From positions 124,001 through 188,000 of the forward strand of contig JAODTK010005762.1 of assembly GCA_026419785.1 (NCBI GenBank): a stretch of DNA of 64,000 nucleotides, given 5' to 3'. The position numbers and the translations under genes were made by a program. Below the pieces are notes generated by a model. The model was not told the origin of the DNA. It did not search any database and saw only the letters and a list, made by a program, of their open reading frames with translations. This DNA comes from Sclerodactyla briareus. Lineage: Eukaryota; Echinodermata; Holothuroidea; Dendrochirotida; Sclerodactylidae. Below, piece after piece: positions 48,190-59,110 of the stretch; positions within the stretch are counted from its first letter, which is position 1, and the number at the start of each line of letters is the position of its first letter.

Positions 48190-48955
48190 AATAGCATAAT
48201 GTATAGGCATGTTTCATGGACCAGCCAGCAGGTGGACATAGGACTGATTACAAGGTTTTAAAAGTGGTTCCTCCAAAATACCAGAATTTTACAAGCCGAT
48301 AGATGGATCGCGGACGTTGTACAACAATAAATAGCGTCATGTCCTCATCATGGACGCACACCCATTCAAGTTTGAACTGGATCCCACCAGGCATGTTGGA
48401 CTTTGCCCGATTACACAGGTAAAAGGTCCCCAAAATACCAGAATTTTACAAGTTTCCACCTTTGCCCAAATGACCCTATCATACACAATAAATGCGTTCA
48501 TGTACTGCATCATGGGAAGCACACCACCAAGTTTGAACTTGATCCACTAACGCAGGTGGACTTTGGCATGATTACAAGGTAAAAGTTACCAAAAATACAA
48601 ATTTACAAGTTCCACTTCTGCCCAAAATTGACCTTCTACCCATACAACAATAAAATAAGCGTTCATGTACTCATCATGGGGAGCATACCAAATACGTTGA
48701 CTTGACCCAGCCAGACAGGGTGGACATAGCCTGATTACAAGGTGTAAGTGCCCAAAATACCAGAATTCACAGTTTTCACGTTTTGCCCAAAATTTACCGC
48801 CTACTCATAAAAACAATAAAATAGCGTTCATGTACTCACCAGGGACAGCACAACACACCAAGTTTGAAATTGATCCCACCAGTCATGTTGGAGTGCATGA
48901 TTACAAGTGAAAAGGCCCAAAATACCAGAATTTTACAAGTTTCCCCTTTATGCCA
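48190..48955. repeat. Tandem array, about 168-bp unit, four copies
   Basis: GCGTTCATGTACTCATCATG or close variants recur at about 48322, 48491, 48660 and 48826. Each is followed by ACCAAGTTTGAACTTGATCC, TGATTACAAGG and CCAAAATACCAGAATTTTAC. The spacing is near 168 bp. Copies differ mostly by small indels. The monomer resembles half of the dimer repeated at 57.9-59.1 kb. The array ends where the duplicated EGF block begins. Confidence 0.8.
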
Positions 48956-49045
48956 GCACCTAGAGGAAAAAAGTCTAGACTCTGAAACATGCAAAGCCAT
49001 CTTGATACCACTTTGCCACTCTTCGAAGGCAATCACAGTATCTAC

Positions 49046-49161
49046 AGTCAGAGATGTGGCTCCGTGATCAGTGGGGCATAGACAGAAGAACCCACTATTG
49101 AAACTGATCTGGAAACAGGTACCTCCATTAACACAAGGACTTGGGATTGCAGGATTCTCTC
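49046..49161 (-). CDS. EGF-like exon, type 2 copy 1
   Basis: The acceptor TTTTTCTCTCACAG lies before 49161. The exon reads PSPCVNGGTCFQISFNSGFF, CLCPT and, after an indel, TG.TSL. It is the counterpart of the intact copy at 55778-55897, from which it differs by several one-base indels. The donor here is degenerate (CT/GTAGAT). Confidence 0.6.
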
Positions 49162-49231
49162 CTGTGAGAGAAAAATATTCTACATAACAAAGTCTTACAA
49201 ATGTCACAAAAATCCACCAATACAAACAGGA

Positions 49232-49400
49232 CGGGTTTGTGAATCTGTCAACTTTGAATACTTACCCTAATTGACAACCCTGCAACCCCTCTCCAAAATT
49301 AGTCAAAAGACCTGGCATTTTCTGTTGCCACACACAGTCCGGGGTGGCAACCCAATAGCTCTTCTCATTCATTAATTACTGCTATCACAAACTGATGGGG
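49232..49400. mobile_element. Copy of the dispersed MITE family (partial)
   Basis: GGGTTTGTGAATCTGTCAAC, GAATACTTACCCTAATTGA and CACAGTCCGGGGTGGCAACC occur in the same order as the subterminal and internal phrases of the 300-bp element at 36957-37256. The inverse CACAAACTG near 49386-49395 may be the other end. A second copy, at 55965-56120, was duplicated together with its flanking EGF exons. Confidence 0.5.
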
Positions 49401-49563
49401 CCAAATTGCAGCTGAGTCTTGGGCACTCATCTAGCAAATTTGGACCTAGGTTTATAGCAGTAATTCCTTTTGAATGTTTGAGTGCTTGAAATGAAAAATT
49501 CAGCTGGAAACGACTATAACAAGCAAACGAAGTCGGCATTAATGAAGTTCTGATGATACTCAC

Positions 49564-49677
49564 TCTCTGTACATGTGGTCCAGTGAATCCAGCTAGGAAG
49601 TGGCAGCTAAATCCATCAGTGGCAGCCGCAAGACAATTGGCCCATTCCTGCAAGGATGGAGATACAGGCATTCATCC
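49564..49677 (-). CDS. EGF-like exon, type 3 copy 1
   Basis: The acceptor TGTTTTTCACACAG precedes 49677 and the donor GAGA/GTGAGT follows 49564; the exon is 114 nt, or 38 codons. Across two single-base slips it reads ACISxPCRNGA, NCLAAATDGFSCH, LAGFTGPH. Cysteine spacing is EGF-like. The copy at 56310-56427 has the same peptide with different small indels. Confidence 0.6.
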
Positions 49678-49878
49678 CTGTGTGAAAAACAACCAAAAAA
49701 AATCATCTTAGTTTTGGCATAGTTCTTCTGCGTTGAAGGCAAATGGGTTGTGTTGGTATTATTCTCCTCAAGTTAGGGTGTTGTGAGACAAGGCGGACAC
49801 CAGGAATTCAGGTTCCCTGACATTGATACCAAGGATCATTTACACAGTCAATTTCCAAATATTGATGATGAGCATCGA

Positions 49879-50201
49879 ATTAGCTTGGTTGGTTAGAGCC
49901 TTAGGACTTGTGATGGAAAGGTTGGAGTTCGAATTCAAGTGACTGATCAACTTTCCTGGTTGTTTGTACCTTGTCAAGGGTACTTTTTCTCCATTGCCTC
50001 ACCCCCCAGGCGATAATTGGAAAAACCTGTGGGGAATTTGAGTACAACCTGTGCCTATAATGGCAGCAACTTGTACTCTCTGGGATTGTCGGAGAGTCAT
50101 ACCGGTTCCTGTGATCAGGTTAATCTGTTAAGCGATTTGAGAAACATCTACGATGTTGGCAAGTGCTATATAGGCATGCAGGTATTATTATTATTATTAT
50201 T
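49879..50201 (+). mobile_element. tRNA-derived SINE, family B, copy 1
   Basis: Box A (TAGCTTGGTTGGTTAGAGCC) and box B (GAGTTCGAATTC) are followed by a body containing GTACAACCTGTGCCTATAAT and AAGTGCTATATAGGCATGCA, ending in an ATT microsatellite tail. The element lies antisense to the EGF gene inside an intron. Because the same SINE sits at the same place in the tandem units at 51.5 and 53.1 kb, it was present before the duplications. Confidence 0.75.
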
Positions 50202-50775
50202 AGGAAGAGTGCTTTGTGCTTTAGAACAACTGTGAGAAAGAAATGTTGGGAGAAGATTCCAGATATTTTAATTAGGGGAGCTTAGATTTAACAATGCAGA
50301 GTTCTTAAGATACTACTTGGCAAAATCCTAATGACTAATGGAAAGGTTGAAACCACACTACCTCCATCAGAGTCTTGGTTACATGGTTTCGGCGGCAATC
50401 AGCAGATCCAGGTCTGCATTTCTTGCCGGGCCTTGAATAGGCTCTCATGCTTGGCAAGTATATCATAAAAGATAAAACGATTGAGCATTTTGGTGCGTAG
50501 ATACACCAAATGCAATTTTTCATTGCAGATAGTATGACCTTTTTGTGACTCAAAATGACACATGGAATGACCACGACTTCAAATTCTTGCACACCCATTA
50601 CCCCCATAGGTCCCTTGGCTACTGATGACAACCACCCATGTCATTGACGTCATCCAAGTCAATCTGAAGGAGAAAGCAAATGTTTGCTCAAGTACCCTAT
50701 ACACAACAAACTTTGTACAAGAAACAGGAGTGATGCTTTACTGCTCCACGGCGGGATACTGCTGAATATATGCAC

Positions 50776-50891
50776 CTTGTCTAATGTCACTCCTGTGAAC
50801 CAGTCGGACATGACAGGTGAAACCACCAGGCCCCCCATTGGGTCTGCAGGAACCACCATTGACACAGGGTTAGGAGTGCAGGCATTTTGAA
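50776..50891 (-). CDS. EGF-like exon, type 1 copy 2
   Basis: Acceptor CTCCTTTATTACAG, donor AAG/GTGCAT. The peptide reads VQNACTPNP and, after an indel, GGPGGFTCH and TGVT.RQ. It is flanked by the same intron sequence as copies 1, 3 and 4. The exon length of 116 nt again indicates one missing base. Confidence 0.65.
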
Positions 50892-51526
50892 CTGTAATAA
50901 AGGAGAATGAGATCATGAGCAATAATCCTAGAATTATAATAAACATTGACTAGACTCAGTCCATTAGAAGTGAACGCATGAATGCAAACAATGCGTGTTA
51001 TGAGAACATTGATCAGACGGAACTCCGCCATATGTGTAACATGCATACACAGAGGCTCAAAAATGGATTGGACCAACAACTGAACTAGAGCAGAACTGTA
51101 TTCACACAAACATAACCAAGCACAACTCCTCTACGTAATCAGGCTTGATGTTTGGTGGCCTGATCATCGGAGATGACCAGAATTTGAACAGAAAGTGCTT
51201 TGAAGTTTATGCTACGGTCGAAACCTCTTATCAATCCTAGTTGCAATCACATCCTTAGAAGCAGTGTTTGTAACATTGAGTTTGGATGTCTGAGAATTGC
51301 TTAAGCTCAACCGGTGCAGAGCTGAGCTTATTTTTTTTCCTCATGAATAACAAACCTGGTCATGAATTACCCTTCTATCGTGACTGTAGGTACTACATTG
51401 AAAACAAAGTAAAATACCCAGTCAATTCAAAATATTGTTAATGAGCATCAAATTGTAGGTACCTAACATTGATAACAAGTTCATCATACCAGTCAATTTC
51501 AAAATATTGATAATGAGGCATCAAAT

Positions 51527-51850
51527 TAGGGGGTTGGTAGAGCCTTAGGACTGGTGATGGAAAGGTTGCGAGTTCGAACCCTAGTGACTGATCAAATTTT
51601 CGTGTAATGGCTGTACCCTTGGCAAGTACTTTTTCTCCATGCCTCACCCCACCCAGGCCATAATTGGGGACCTGTGAAGAATTGGTGCACAACCTGTGCC
51701 TATAATGGCAGAACTTGTACTCTCGGATGGTCGGAGGAGAGCATGACCGGTTCCTGTGATCCAGGGTGGTTAATATCTGTTAAGCGATTGAAGAACCGTC
51801 TACGATGTTGAAAAGTGCTATATAGGCATGCAGATTATGATGATTTATTT
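51527..51850 (+). mobile_element. SINE family B, copy 2
   Basis: Head TTAGGGGGTTGGTAGAGCC with box B GAGTTCGAACCC, body and tail as in copy 1. Box B is the best preserved among the copies. It belongs to the tandem EGF unit. Confidence 0.7.
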
Positions 51851-52461
51851 ATGCGAGCTTGGTATACATGGTGCTTTAGACACAACTGTGAAGAAAAAAA
51901 TGTTGGGAGAGATTCCAGATAATTTTAATGAGGGGAGCTTAGCTTCCACAAGCCAGACTTCTAAGTACTACTTGGCAAAATCCTACATGACCTAATGGAC
52001 ATGTTGAACACATTCTACCTCCATTAAAGTCTTGGGTTAACATGGTTCCAGCTGCAAATCATGCAGTATTTTTCCCCCCCCCCCCCAGGTGCTACATTCT
52101 GCGGGCCTTACTGAATAATAGGCTCAATCATATGCTTGGCAAGAGTATATCATAAAATAAAAATAGAGCTTTATGGTGCTGTAGTCACAAAAATGCAATT
52201 ATTTAATTGCAGATAGTATGACCTTTTGTGACTCAAAATGGACAATTGAATGACACGACTTCAACTTCTTGGCACACCCATTCACCCCATGAGGGCCCTT
52301 TGGCTACTGATGACAACACCCACATGTCATGATCATCCAAGTCAATATGCAAGAGGAGCAATTGGTTTTCCTCAAAGTACCCTATACAACACAACTCTGT
52401 CACCGAAACAGGAGTGATTGATGTTTTACTGCTCACGATGGATACTGTGAATATATTTCAC

Positions 52462-52578
52462 CTTGTCTACATGTCACTCTGTGAAAAAACCAGTCGGACA
52501 CGACAGGTTGATGAAACCACCAGGCAATTGGGTCGGCAGGAACCACCATTGACACAGGTGAGGGTGAGCAATTTTGAA
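52462..52578 (-). CDS. EGF-like exon, type 1 copy 3
   Basis: The acceptor TTATTACAG precedes 52578 and the donor AAG/GTGAAA follows 52462; 117 nt, the length expected for a phase 1-1 exon, but compensating indels are present. The end of the exon reads GFTCRV-like instead of GFTCH, and the first cysteine codon is disturbed. Flanks are as in the other type 1 copies. Confidence 0.6.
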
Positions 52579-53147
52579 CTGTAATAAGAGGACGAGATCA
52601 TGAGCAATAATCCTAGAATTATAACATTGCTATACCTCATTCATTAGAAGTGAACGGCATGATGCAAACATTGGCGTATGTTTATGAGAAACATTGATTA
52701 GCCAGCAGAACTCGCATAGGTTTTGTAAACATGATACACAGAGGCTCAAAATGGATTGTACAACGAACTGAACTAGAGCAGAACTGTATTCACACAAAAC
52801 ATAACAAGCACAATCCTCTACTGTAATCAGGGGTGGGTTTGGTGGCCTGATACGGAGATGACCAGGAATGTTGAAACAGAAAGTGCTTTGAAGTTTATGC
52901 TACTGTTGACACCTCTATGAATCCTAAGTATTGCAACACATCCTTAGAAGCATGTGTTTGTAACATTGAGGTTGGATGTCTGAGAATATGATTAATCTCA
53001 AACCGTGGCATGAGCTGAGCTTATTGGTTTTTTTACTCGGAAAAAAAACCTGTTGATGATTCACCCTCTATCTTGACCTTGTAGGTACCTACATGATACC
53101 AAGTAATCATACCAGTCAATTTCAAAATATTGATAATGAGCATCAAA

Positions 53148-53485
53148 TTAGCTTGGTGGTAGAGCCTTAGGACTGGTGATGGAAAGGTGGCGATTCGAAT
53201 CCTAGATGACTGAATAACTTTTACGGGTGTACCCTTGGCAAGGTACTTTTTTTCTCCATTGCCTCACCCCAGCCAGGCGATAATTGGATAATCTGTGAGG
53301 AATTTGAGACAACCTGTGCCTATAATGGCAGGAAACTTGTACTCTCCGGGATTGTCGGAGAGACATACCGGTTTCTGTGAGCAGGGTAATATCTGTTAAG
53401 CGCATTGAGCATGTCTACGATATTGGCACCAAAGTGCTCTATAGGCATGCAGATATTATTATTATCCTTATAATTATTATGAGAG
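53148..53485 (+). mobile_element. SINE family B, copy 3
   Basis: Head TTAGCTTGGTGGTAGAGCC, box B GATTCGAATCC, body and ATT-rich tail as in copies 1 and 2. The position relative to the type 1 EGF exon is the same, confirming co-duplication. Confidence 0.7.
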
Positions 53486-54071
53486 CTTGGTATACATGGT
53501 GCTTAGAAAAACGGTGAAGAAAAAAATGTTGGAAGAAGATTCCAGATATTTAATTAGGGGAGACTTAGATTCCACATGCAGACTTTTAAAGCTACTCTAT
53601 AATTGGCCAAAATTCCTACATGACCTAAGGAATGGTGATGAATGAAACAACATCTACCTCCATCAAGAGTTCTTGGGTTAACATGGTCCGCTGCAAATCA
53701 TGCCAGTATCCAGGTATGCATTCTTACCGGGCCTTGAATAGGGCGATCATATGCTTGGCGAGTATATAATAAAATATAAAACTAGAGCATTATGGTGCTG
53801 TAGCTACACAAATGCAATTATTCATTGACGATAGGATGACCTTTTGTGACTAAAAATGAACACATGAATGACCACGACTGCAAATTCTGCACACCTTCAC
53901 CCCATGAGGTCCCTTTGGCTAATGCTGACAACCACCACATGTCATGATCACCAAGTCAATCTGCAAGAGGAGCAATTGTTTCATCAAATACCCTAGACAA
54001 CAACAACTTTGTACACGAAACAGGAGTGAGCTTTACTGCTCCCGGATGGATACTGCACGAATAAGATTCAC

Positions 54072-54182
54072 CTGGTCTACATGTCAATCCTGGAAACCAG
54101 TCGGACACTGACAGGTGAAACCACAGGGCCCAGTGGGTCTTGCAGAACACCAGAGACAGGGTTAGGAGTGCAGGCATTTGAA
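54072..54182 (-). CDS. EGF-like exon, type 1 copy 4
   Basis: The donor (GACCAG/GTGAAT) is kept, but the acceptor region has lost one base (TTAAG instead of TTACAG). The exon is shortened to about 111 nt, with several indels relative to the other copies, so it is the most damaged type 1 copy. Right after its flank the LINE fragment starts. Confidence 0.5.
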
Positions 54183-54699
54183 CTTAATAAAGAGAACCAA
54201 AATCATGAGCAAATATCCTAGAATTATACATTGCTAGACCTCAGTCCTAGAAGTGAACTGCATGAATGCAAACCTTGGCGTGTTTATGAGAACATGGATT
54301 CGCCAGAACTCGCCATATGCCACTGTAAACTGATACACAGAGGCTCGAAATGGATTGTACCAAACGACTGAACTAGAGCAGAACTGTATTCACACAAACA
54401 TAACAAGCACAACCCCTCTACTGTAATCAGGGCTTGATGTTTGGTGACCTGATCATCGGAGATGACCAAAAATTTAAACAAATAGTTGCTTTTGACGATC
54501 TATGCTTACTGGTGACGCCTGCTATCAAGCATACGCGTGCAATCACATTCCTTAGAAGCATGTGTTTGTAACATTGAGGTTTGGATGTCTGAGAATAAGA
54601 CACCGGCCCTAAACCGTGGCAAAGCTGAGCTTATTGTTTTTTTCCTCTAAATAAAAACCTGTTCATGATTTCACCCCTTTATCTTGGACTTTGGTGAAC

Positions 54700-55375
54700 C
54701 TGCTGTTGAACATTGTTGGATTGTGCAGAAATTTAGGAGTCACTTTTGATTGAAACGTCTTTTTTTGAAATATTGGTCATATTAGAGAGTACAAAACGGA
54801 TGCTGCTTGTAAGTTGCTTGTACGATCACGTGTTAATCCGATTGATTATTGTAACAGATCGTTTGAACCACTACCACGGTTCACTCCTTGGTCGTCTTGA
54901 GCATGCTCATAACACTGCTGCATGACTGGTCACTAAACAAACGACCATCATACCCATTCTAGAGATTACACTGGTTACCAATACAGTATCGTTTCAATAA
55001 AATTCTTATTCTTACCTACAAAGCTCCTAATGACATAGCCCCTGGTTACCTCATTGACATGGTCACTGACAATCGACACCACACGTGACCTCAGTATCTG
55101 TTATTGCCAAATGTAAGCTGCATGTTCCGGTTGTGTCGTACAAAAATTTCCATGGTGTTAGGGGGGGTTCCAGTACGTGCTGGCAGTGCCTAGGTTGTGA
55201 ATTCTCTTTCAACAGCCACATCCTCTCCATCTAGCACACTAAAGCTCCTTTAAGAGTAGAGTATCTATACGATATTGCCTATTAATTTTTGTTTTGACAT
55301 TTGTAAAGTGCTTTAGAAGTAGTGCCTTGGATGATCAGGGCACTATTATAATTTGTGTTATTATTATTTATTAAT
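54700..55375 (+). mobile_element. CR1/L2-type LINE, 3' end
   Basis: Across frames the plus strand reads CRNLGVTFD, RVNPIDYCNR, then LILTYKAPNDIAPGYLIDMV. These correspond to the RT C-terminal region of CR1/L2-like non-LTR retrotransposons (KNLGV.FD, LDYCN, LTYKAL...PGYL.D). The element ends with a TTATTATTATT tail. It interrupts the tandem EGF array. Confidence 0.75.
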
Positions 55376-55777
55376 GAAACTATTAGTCGATGTCACTGTG
55401 TCGCTATTTGGACACAGAGTTGCTATATTGGTCAACAACTCCAGTGCACTTTCATCAGAGCTCCTACTAGAATAGATGTGTATTTGTTCTACAAGGGTCA
55501 TTGGGTAATATCCAATATCCATTTTATCTTTTTTTTTTATCAGGTCCCAATGTGACTGCTCACGGTCGGGAAGACTTGACTTATTAGAAAACCCCAGAAC
55601 AAGAATCCAACAAGTCAACTGCATCACAGCAGAGCCATGGAGTGAAGACCTAAGACCTGCCCATCACAACTACAAGTACATCCACCTAGAGGAAAAATGT
55701 CAGTGACCTCTGAAACATGCAAAGCATCATTGATACCACTTCAGCCACTCTTTCGAAGCGATCACAGTAATACTTAC

Positions 55778-55897
55778 ATTCAGAGCATGTGGCTCCTGTG
55801 AATCCAGTGGGGCATAGACAGAAGAACCCACTATTGAAACTGATCTGGAAACAGGTACCTCCATTAACACAAGGAAGTGGATTGCAGGCATTCTCTA
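55778..55897 (-). CDS. EGF-like exon, type 2 copy 2 (intact)
   Basis: The acceptor ATTTTTTCTCTCACAG precedes 55897 and a strong donor AAT/GTAAGT follows 55778; 120 nt, phase 1-1. The frame is open throughout and gives VENACNPLPCVNGGTC, FQISFNSGFFCLCPTGFTG and ATCSE, with six cysteines in EGF order. It is the cleanest EGF exon of the duplicated set and shows that the gene architecture was functional at least recently. Confidence 0.8.
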
Positions 55898-55964
55898 CTG
55901 TGAGAGAAAAAATATTCTAACATAACAAAGTCTTACAAATGTCACAAAATCCACCAATACAAAC

Positions 55965-56120
55965 AGGACGGGTTTGTGGATCTGTGAACTCTGAATACTT
56001 ACCCTAATTGATAACCCCGCAACCCCCCCCCCCCCCCCTCCAACATTATGTCAAGACCTGGCATTTTCTGTTGCCACACAGTCCGGGTTGCAACCCCACT
56101 GCTCTCCTCATTTATTATTA
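55965..56120. mobile_element. Copy of the dispersed MITE family, duplicated
   Basis: GGGTTTGTGGATCTGTGAAC, GAATACTTACCCTAATTGAT, a C run of about 20 and CACAGTCCGGGTTGCAACCC match the copy at 49232-49400. It lies at the same distance from the type 2 EGF exon, so both were copied together. Confidence 0.5.
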
Positions 56121-56309
56121 CTGGCTAATCAAAACCTGTGGGTCCAAATTTGCAAGCTGAGTCTTGGACACTCATCTAGCAAATTTTGACCTAGGTTCTG
56201 ATAGCAGGAATTCTTTTGAATTTTCGAGTGCTCAAAATGAAAATCAGCTGGAAACGACTTAACAAGCAATGAATGCATTCTGCATTAATGACGTTCTGAT
56301 GAATCTCAC

Positions 56310-56427
56310 TCTCTCTGTAGATGTTGGTCCAGTGATTCCAGTTAAGCATTGGCAGCTAAATCCATCAGTGGCAGCCGCAAGACAATGGCCCCATTCCTGC
56401 AAGGATTGGAGATACAGGCACTAATCC
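56310..56427 (-). CDS. EGF-like exon, type 3 copy 2
   Basis: Acceptor GTTTTCCACACAG, donor GAGA/GTGAGA. The frame gives SACISNPCRNGA, then after a two-base slip CLAAATDGFSCQCLTG and ITGP. The fifth and sixth cysteine region is partly degenerate. Same order and spacing relative to type 2 as in the first block. Confidence 0.65.
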
Positions 56428-56616
56428 CTGTGTGGAAAACAACAAATATCAATCATCTTAGTTTTTTTGCAGTTCTTTCTTTGTTGAAGGCAAATTTTCT
56501 TGTGTGGTATTATTCTCCTCAAGTTGTGAGACGAGGAGACACCAGGAATTCAGGTACCTACATTGATACCAAGTGATCATACCCAGTCAATTTCAAAATA
56601 TTGATTATGAGCATCG

Positions 56617-56940
56617 AATTAGCTCGGTTGGTAGAGCTTAGGACTGGTGATTGAAAAGTTGCGAGTTCGAATCCTAGTGACTGATCAACTTTTCTGGTGT
56701 ATCCTCTTTTGGCAATACTTTTGCTCCCATTGCCTCCCCCCACCCAGGCGATAATTGGGAACCTGGGATGAATTTGAGTACAACCTGTGCCTATAATGGC
56801 AGCAACTTATACTCTCCGGGATTGTCGGCGATCCTACCGGTTCCTGAGATCAGGGTATATCTGTTAGGTGCGATTTGTGAGCACTTCTACGATTTTGGAA
56901 GCGCTAGTAGGCATCGGATATTAGTAGTATTAGATAGAGC
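56617..56940 (+). mobile_element. SINE family B, copy 4
   Basis: Head TTAGCTCGGTTGGTAGAGC, box B GAGTTCGAATCC, body with GTACAACCTGTGCCTATAAT and GATTGTCGGCGATCC. It occupies the place equivalent to copy 1 in the duplicated block. The following spacer up to about 57440 matches 50.2-50.7 kb, but no type 1 exon follows. Confidence 0.75.
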
Positions 56941-57444
56941 TTGGGAATACATGTTCTGTGATAAACGGGAAAGAACAAAATGGTGGGAGAAAGATTCCAG
57001 ATCTTGTAATCAGGGGAGCTTAGATTTCACAATGCAGACTTTTAAGCTACTACTTGGCAAAATGCTGTCCTGACCTACTGGACATGTTGAACCCACATCT
57101 ACCTCCATTAAAGTCTGGGTCACATGGTTCCGCTGCAAATCATGCAGTATCCAGGTCTGCATTCTTAATTACCGGGCCGTGAATATCTTGATCACTATGC
57201 TTTTTGCAATAATACATCCGTTTAAAATATAACAACAGCATCAATGGTGCTGTAGCCTCACAAAAATTCAATTAATTCATTGCAGCTGTATGACCTATTT
57301 GTGACTCAAAATGACACATTGTGACCACTGCTTCAATTCTTGCACACCCATTCACCCCATGATGTCCCCTTGGCTACTCATGCAACCACCACTGTCAGTG
57401 ATCATCCAAGTCAATCTGCAAAAGGAGAAGCAATTGATTTCCTC

Positions 57445-57890
57445 AAGTACCCTTCCGAGGAAGAATATCGCCCAGATGACTGCTGACCCCAGAACCCCTA
57501 GATGATCCCTGATCTCAAATTCCCAGAACCACACTATACCTACCATGTGTTTAGATCTATTCATTTGCCACATACCGTACACCATAATTTGTAAATTCAG
57601 GAAAATGTAATGCCCACTCTTATATTAGTGGGGGGCATTTTGCCATTGTTTCCTCATAATTGCCAATCAATCCTTTACTCAATAGCCTACTATGCCACAT
57701 AAATGCTGTAAACCAACATGATAGTTTTTCGCCATGTGCACTTCTTCTTTATTTTATAAGCCATGCCTAGGGACATCTTGATCAGCAGTTTCGAGGACTC
57801 CACAGTGTTTTTAGGTCTCGAGTGCAATCAGCTAAGATAGTTGAAACATGAAAGTTGTACTCTGGAAACTATTTAACCAGAAAGCCAAAA
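57445..57890. other. Spacer after the duplicated block
   Basis: The match to 50.2-50.7 kb stops near 57450 and unique sequence follows. No exon or repeat was recognised. Confidence 0.4.
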
Positions 57891-59110
57891 GGCTTTGATT
57901 CCGTGACTCTTTCTGACAACCTATAGTCATGACACCAGACAAATGGGAGATTGGACCCAGCTCTTAGGACAACATACGCTGACAATTTCTTCATTTTTAC
58001 CACCAACCTACCATATGTTCCTGTACTCTTGATAAAAGCTACACACAAAATTTCAAGGTTCTCAGACTTTGACCTCGGTGACTCAATACCTCCGCCCTGA
58101 CTCAAAACATTAGGTTCAGTACTCATCATGGGGAACACACATAACCACGTTTTGAGCTTCATCCATCCAGGTGGGTCAGTATCATGTTTACAAGCAAAAG
58201 TGGACAAAACATCAAGTTTTGACAATTTCCTAATTTCTGACCAAACTTCACCTATACCAAAAAATTATGTTCCTGTACTCCCCATGCACACCAAATTTCA
58301 ACCTCATCAGACCAACCTTCGCACTCATCAGGCTTACAATGTCTTCATCTTGACCTCTGTGACCTAACCCCCCTGAAACAACCCCCCTGACTTCCAAAAC
58401 AATGTGGTCATTTCCTCATCATAGGGAACACACATACCAAGTTTGAGCTCCACCAATTTAGGTGGGGTCGAGTTATCATGTTTACAACAAGCCCAAATTG
58501 CCACAATATGACTTTTTCACTATTTTCCTATTTTTGACAAATTCACCCCCGACCTATACCAAAAACAATAGGGTTTTCTGTTCTCACCACAAGATAGCTA
58601 CACACCATATTTCCCTGATCAGACCAACCATCGGACTTTTCACAAGGTTTCTCAATGACCTCTGACCTGACTCCAAAAACAATAGGTTCTTGTACTAGTC
58701 ACGTGGAACATATACCAGTTTGAGCTTCATCCATCCATGTGGGGTTGAGCTATCTTGTTTGCAGATAAAATTGGCCAAATATGTGACTTTTCACATATTT
58801 TCTATTTCTGACAACTTCCTCTGATCTGAACAAAAAACATAGGTGCCTGTACTCCCATAAGAAGCTATACACCAAATTTCATTTCACAACTTGATCGGAC
58901 CAACCATTCTGGACTTATCATGTTTACAGGTCTTCAAACTTGGACCTCTGATGACCTGAGATGCCCTCTGAGCTGACCCAAAACGATAGGGATAATGTAC
59001 TCATCAGGGGAACACACATACCGAGTCTGAGCCCGATCTACTCAGACCTGAATCAAGTTTCGGTTCACAACTGACATTCTGTGGAAGTTAACATGACCAG
59101 ACTTAAAAAA
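57890..59110. repeat. Satellite-like array of an A-B dimer, about 290 bp
   Basis: The phrase AAAACAATAGGTTC/CTGTACTC recurs near 58100, 58256, 58399, 58562, 58680, 58848 and 58983. Two half-units alternate. In one it is followed by GGAACACACATACCAAG and GAGCTTCATCC. In the other it is followed by ACACCAAATTTCA and GATCAGACCAACC. Each dimer ends in TGACCTCTGACCTGA-like sequence. Similar isolated units lie at 28.8-29.1 kb and 63.8-64.0 kb. Confidence 0.7.

Larger units (their letters stand above)
49879..54690. repeat. Tandem duplication, about 1.63-kb unit (SINE plus EGF exon)
   Basis: SINE heads lie at 49.88, 51.53 and 53.15 kb and type 1 exons at 50.78, 52.46 and 54.07 kb, giving periods of 1.61-1.69 kb. 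Spacers between them also correspond (GGAGAGATTCCAGATA, AACTGAACTAGAGCAGAACT, CAATTTCAAAATATTGATAA). A partial unit is at 47.19-47.68 kb. Copies differ mainly by small indels. Confidence 0.8.
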
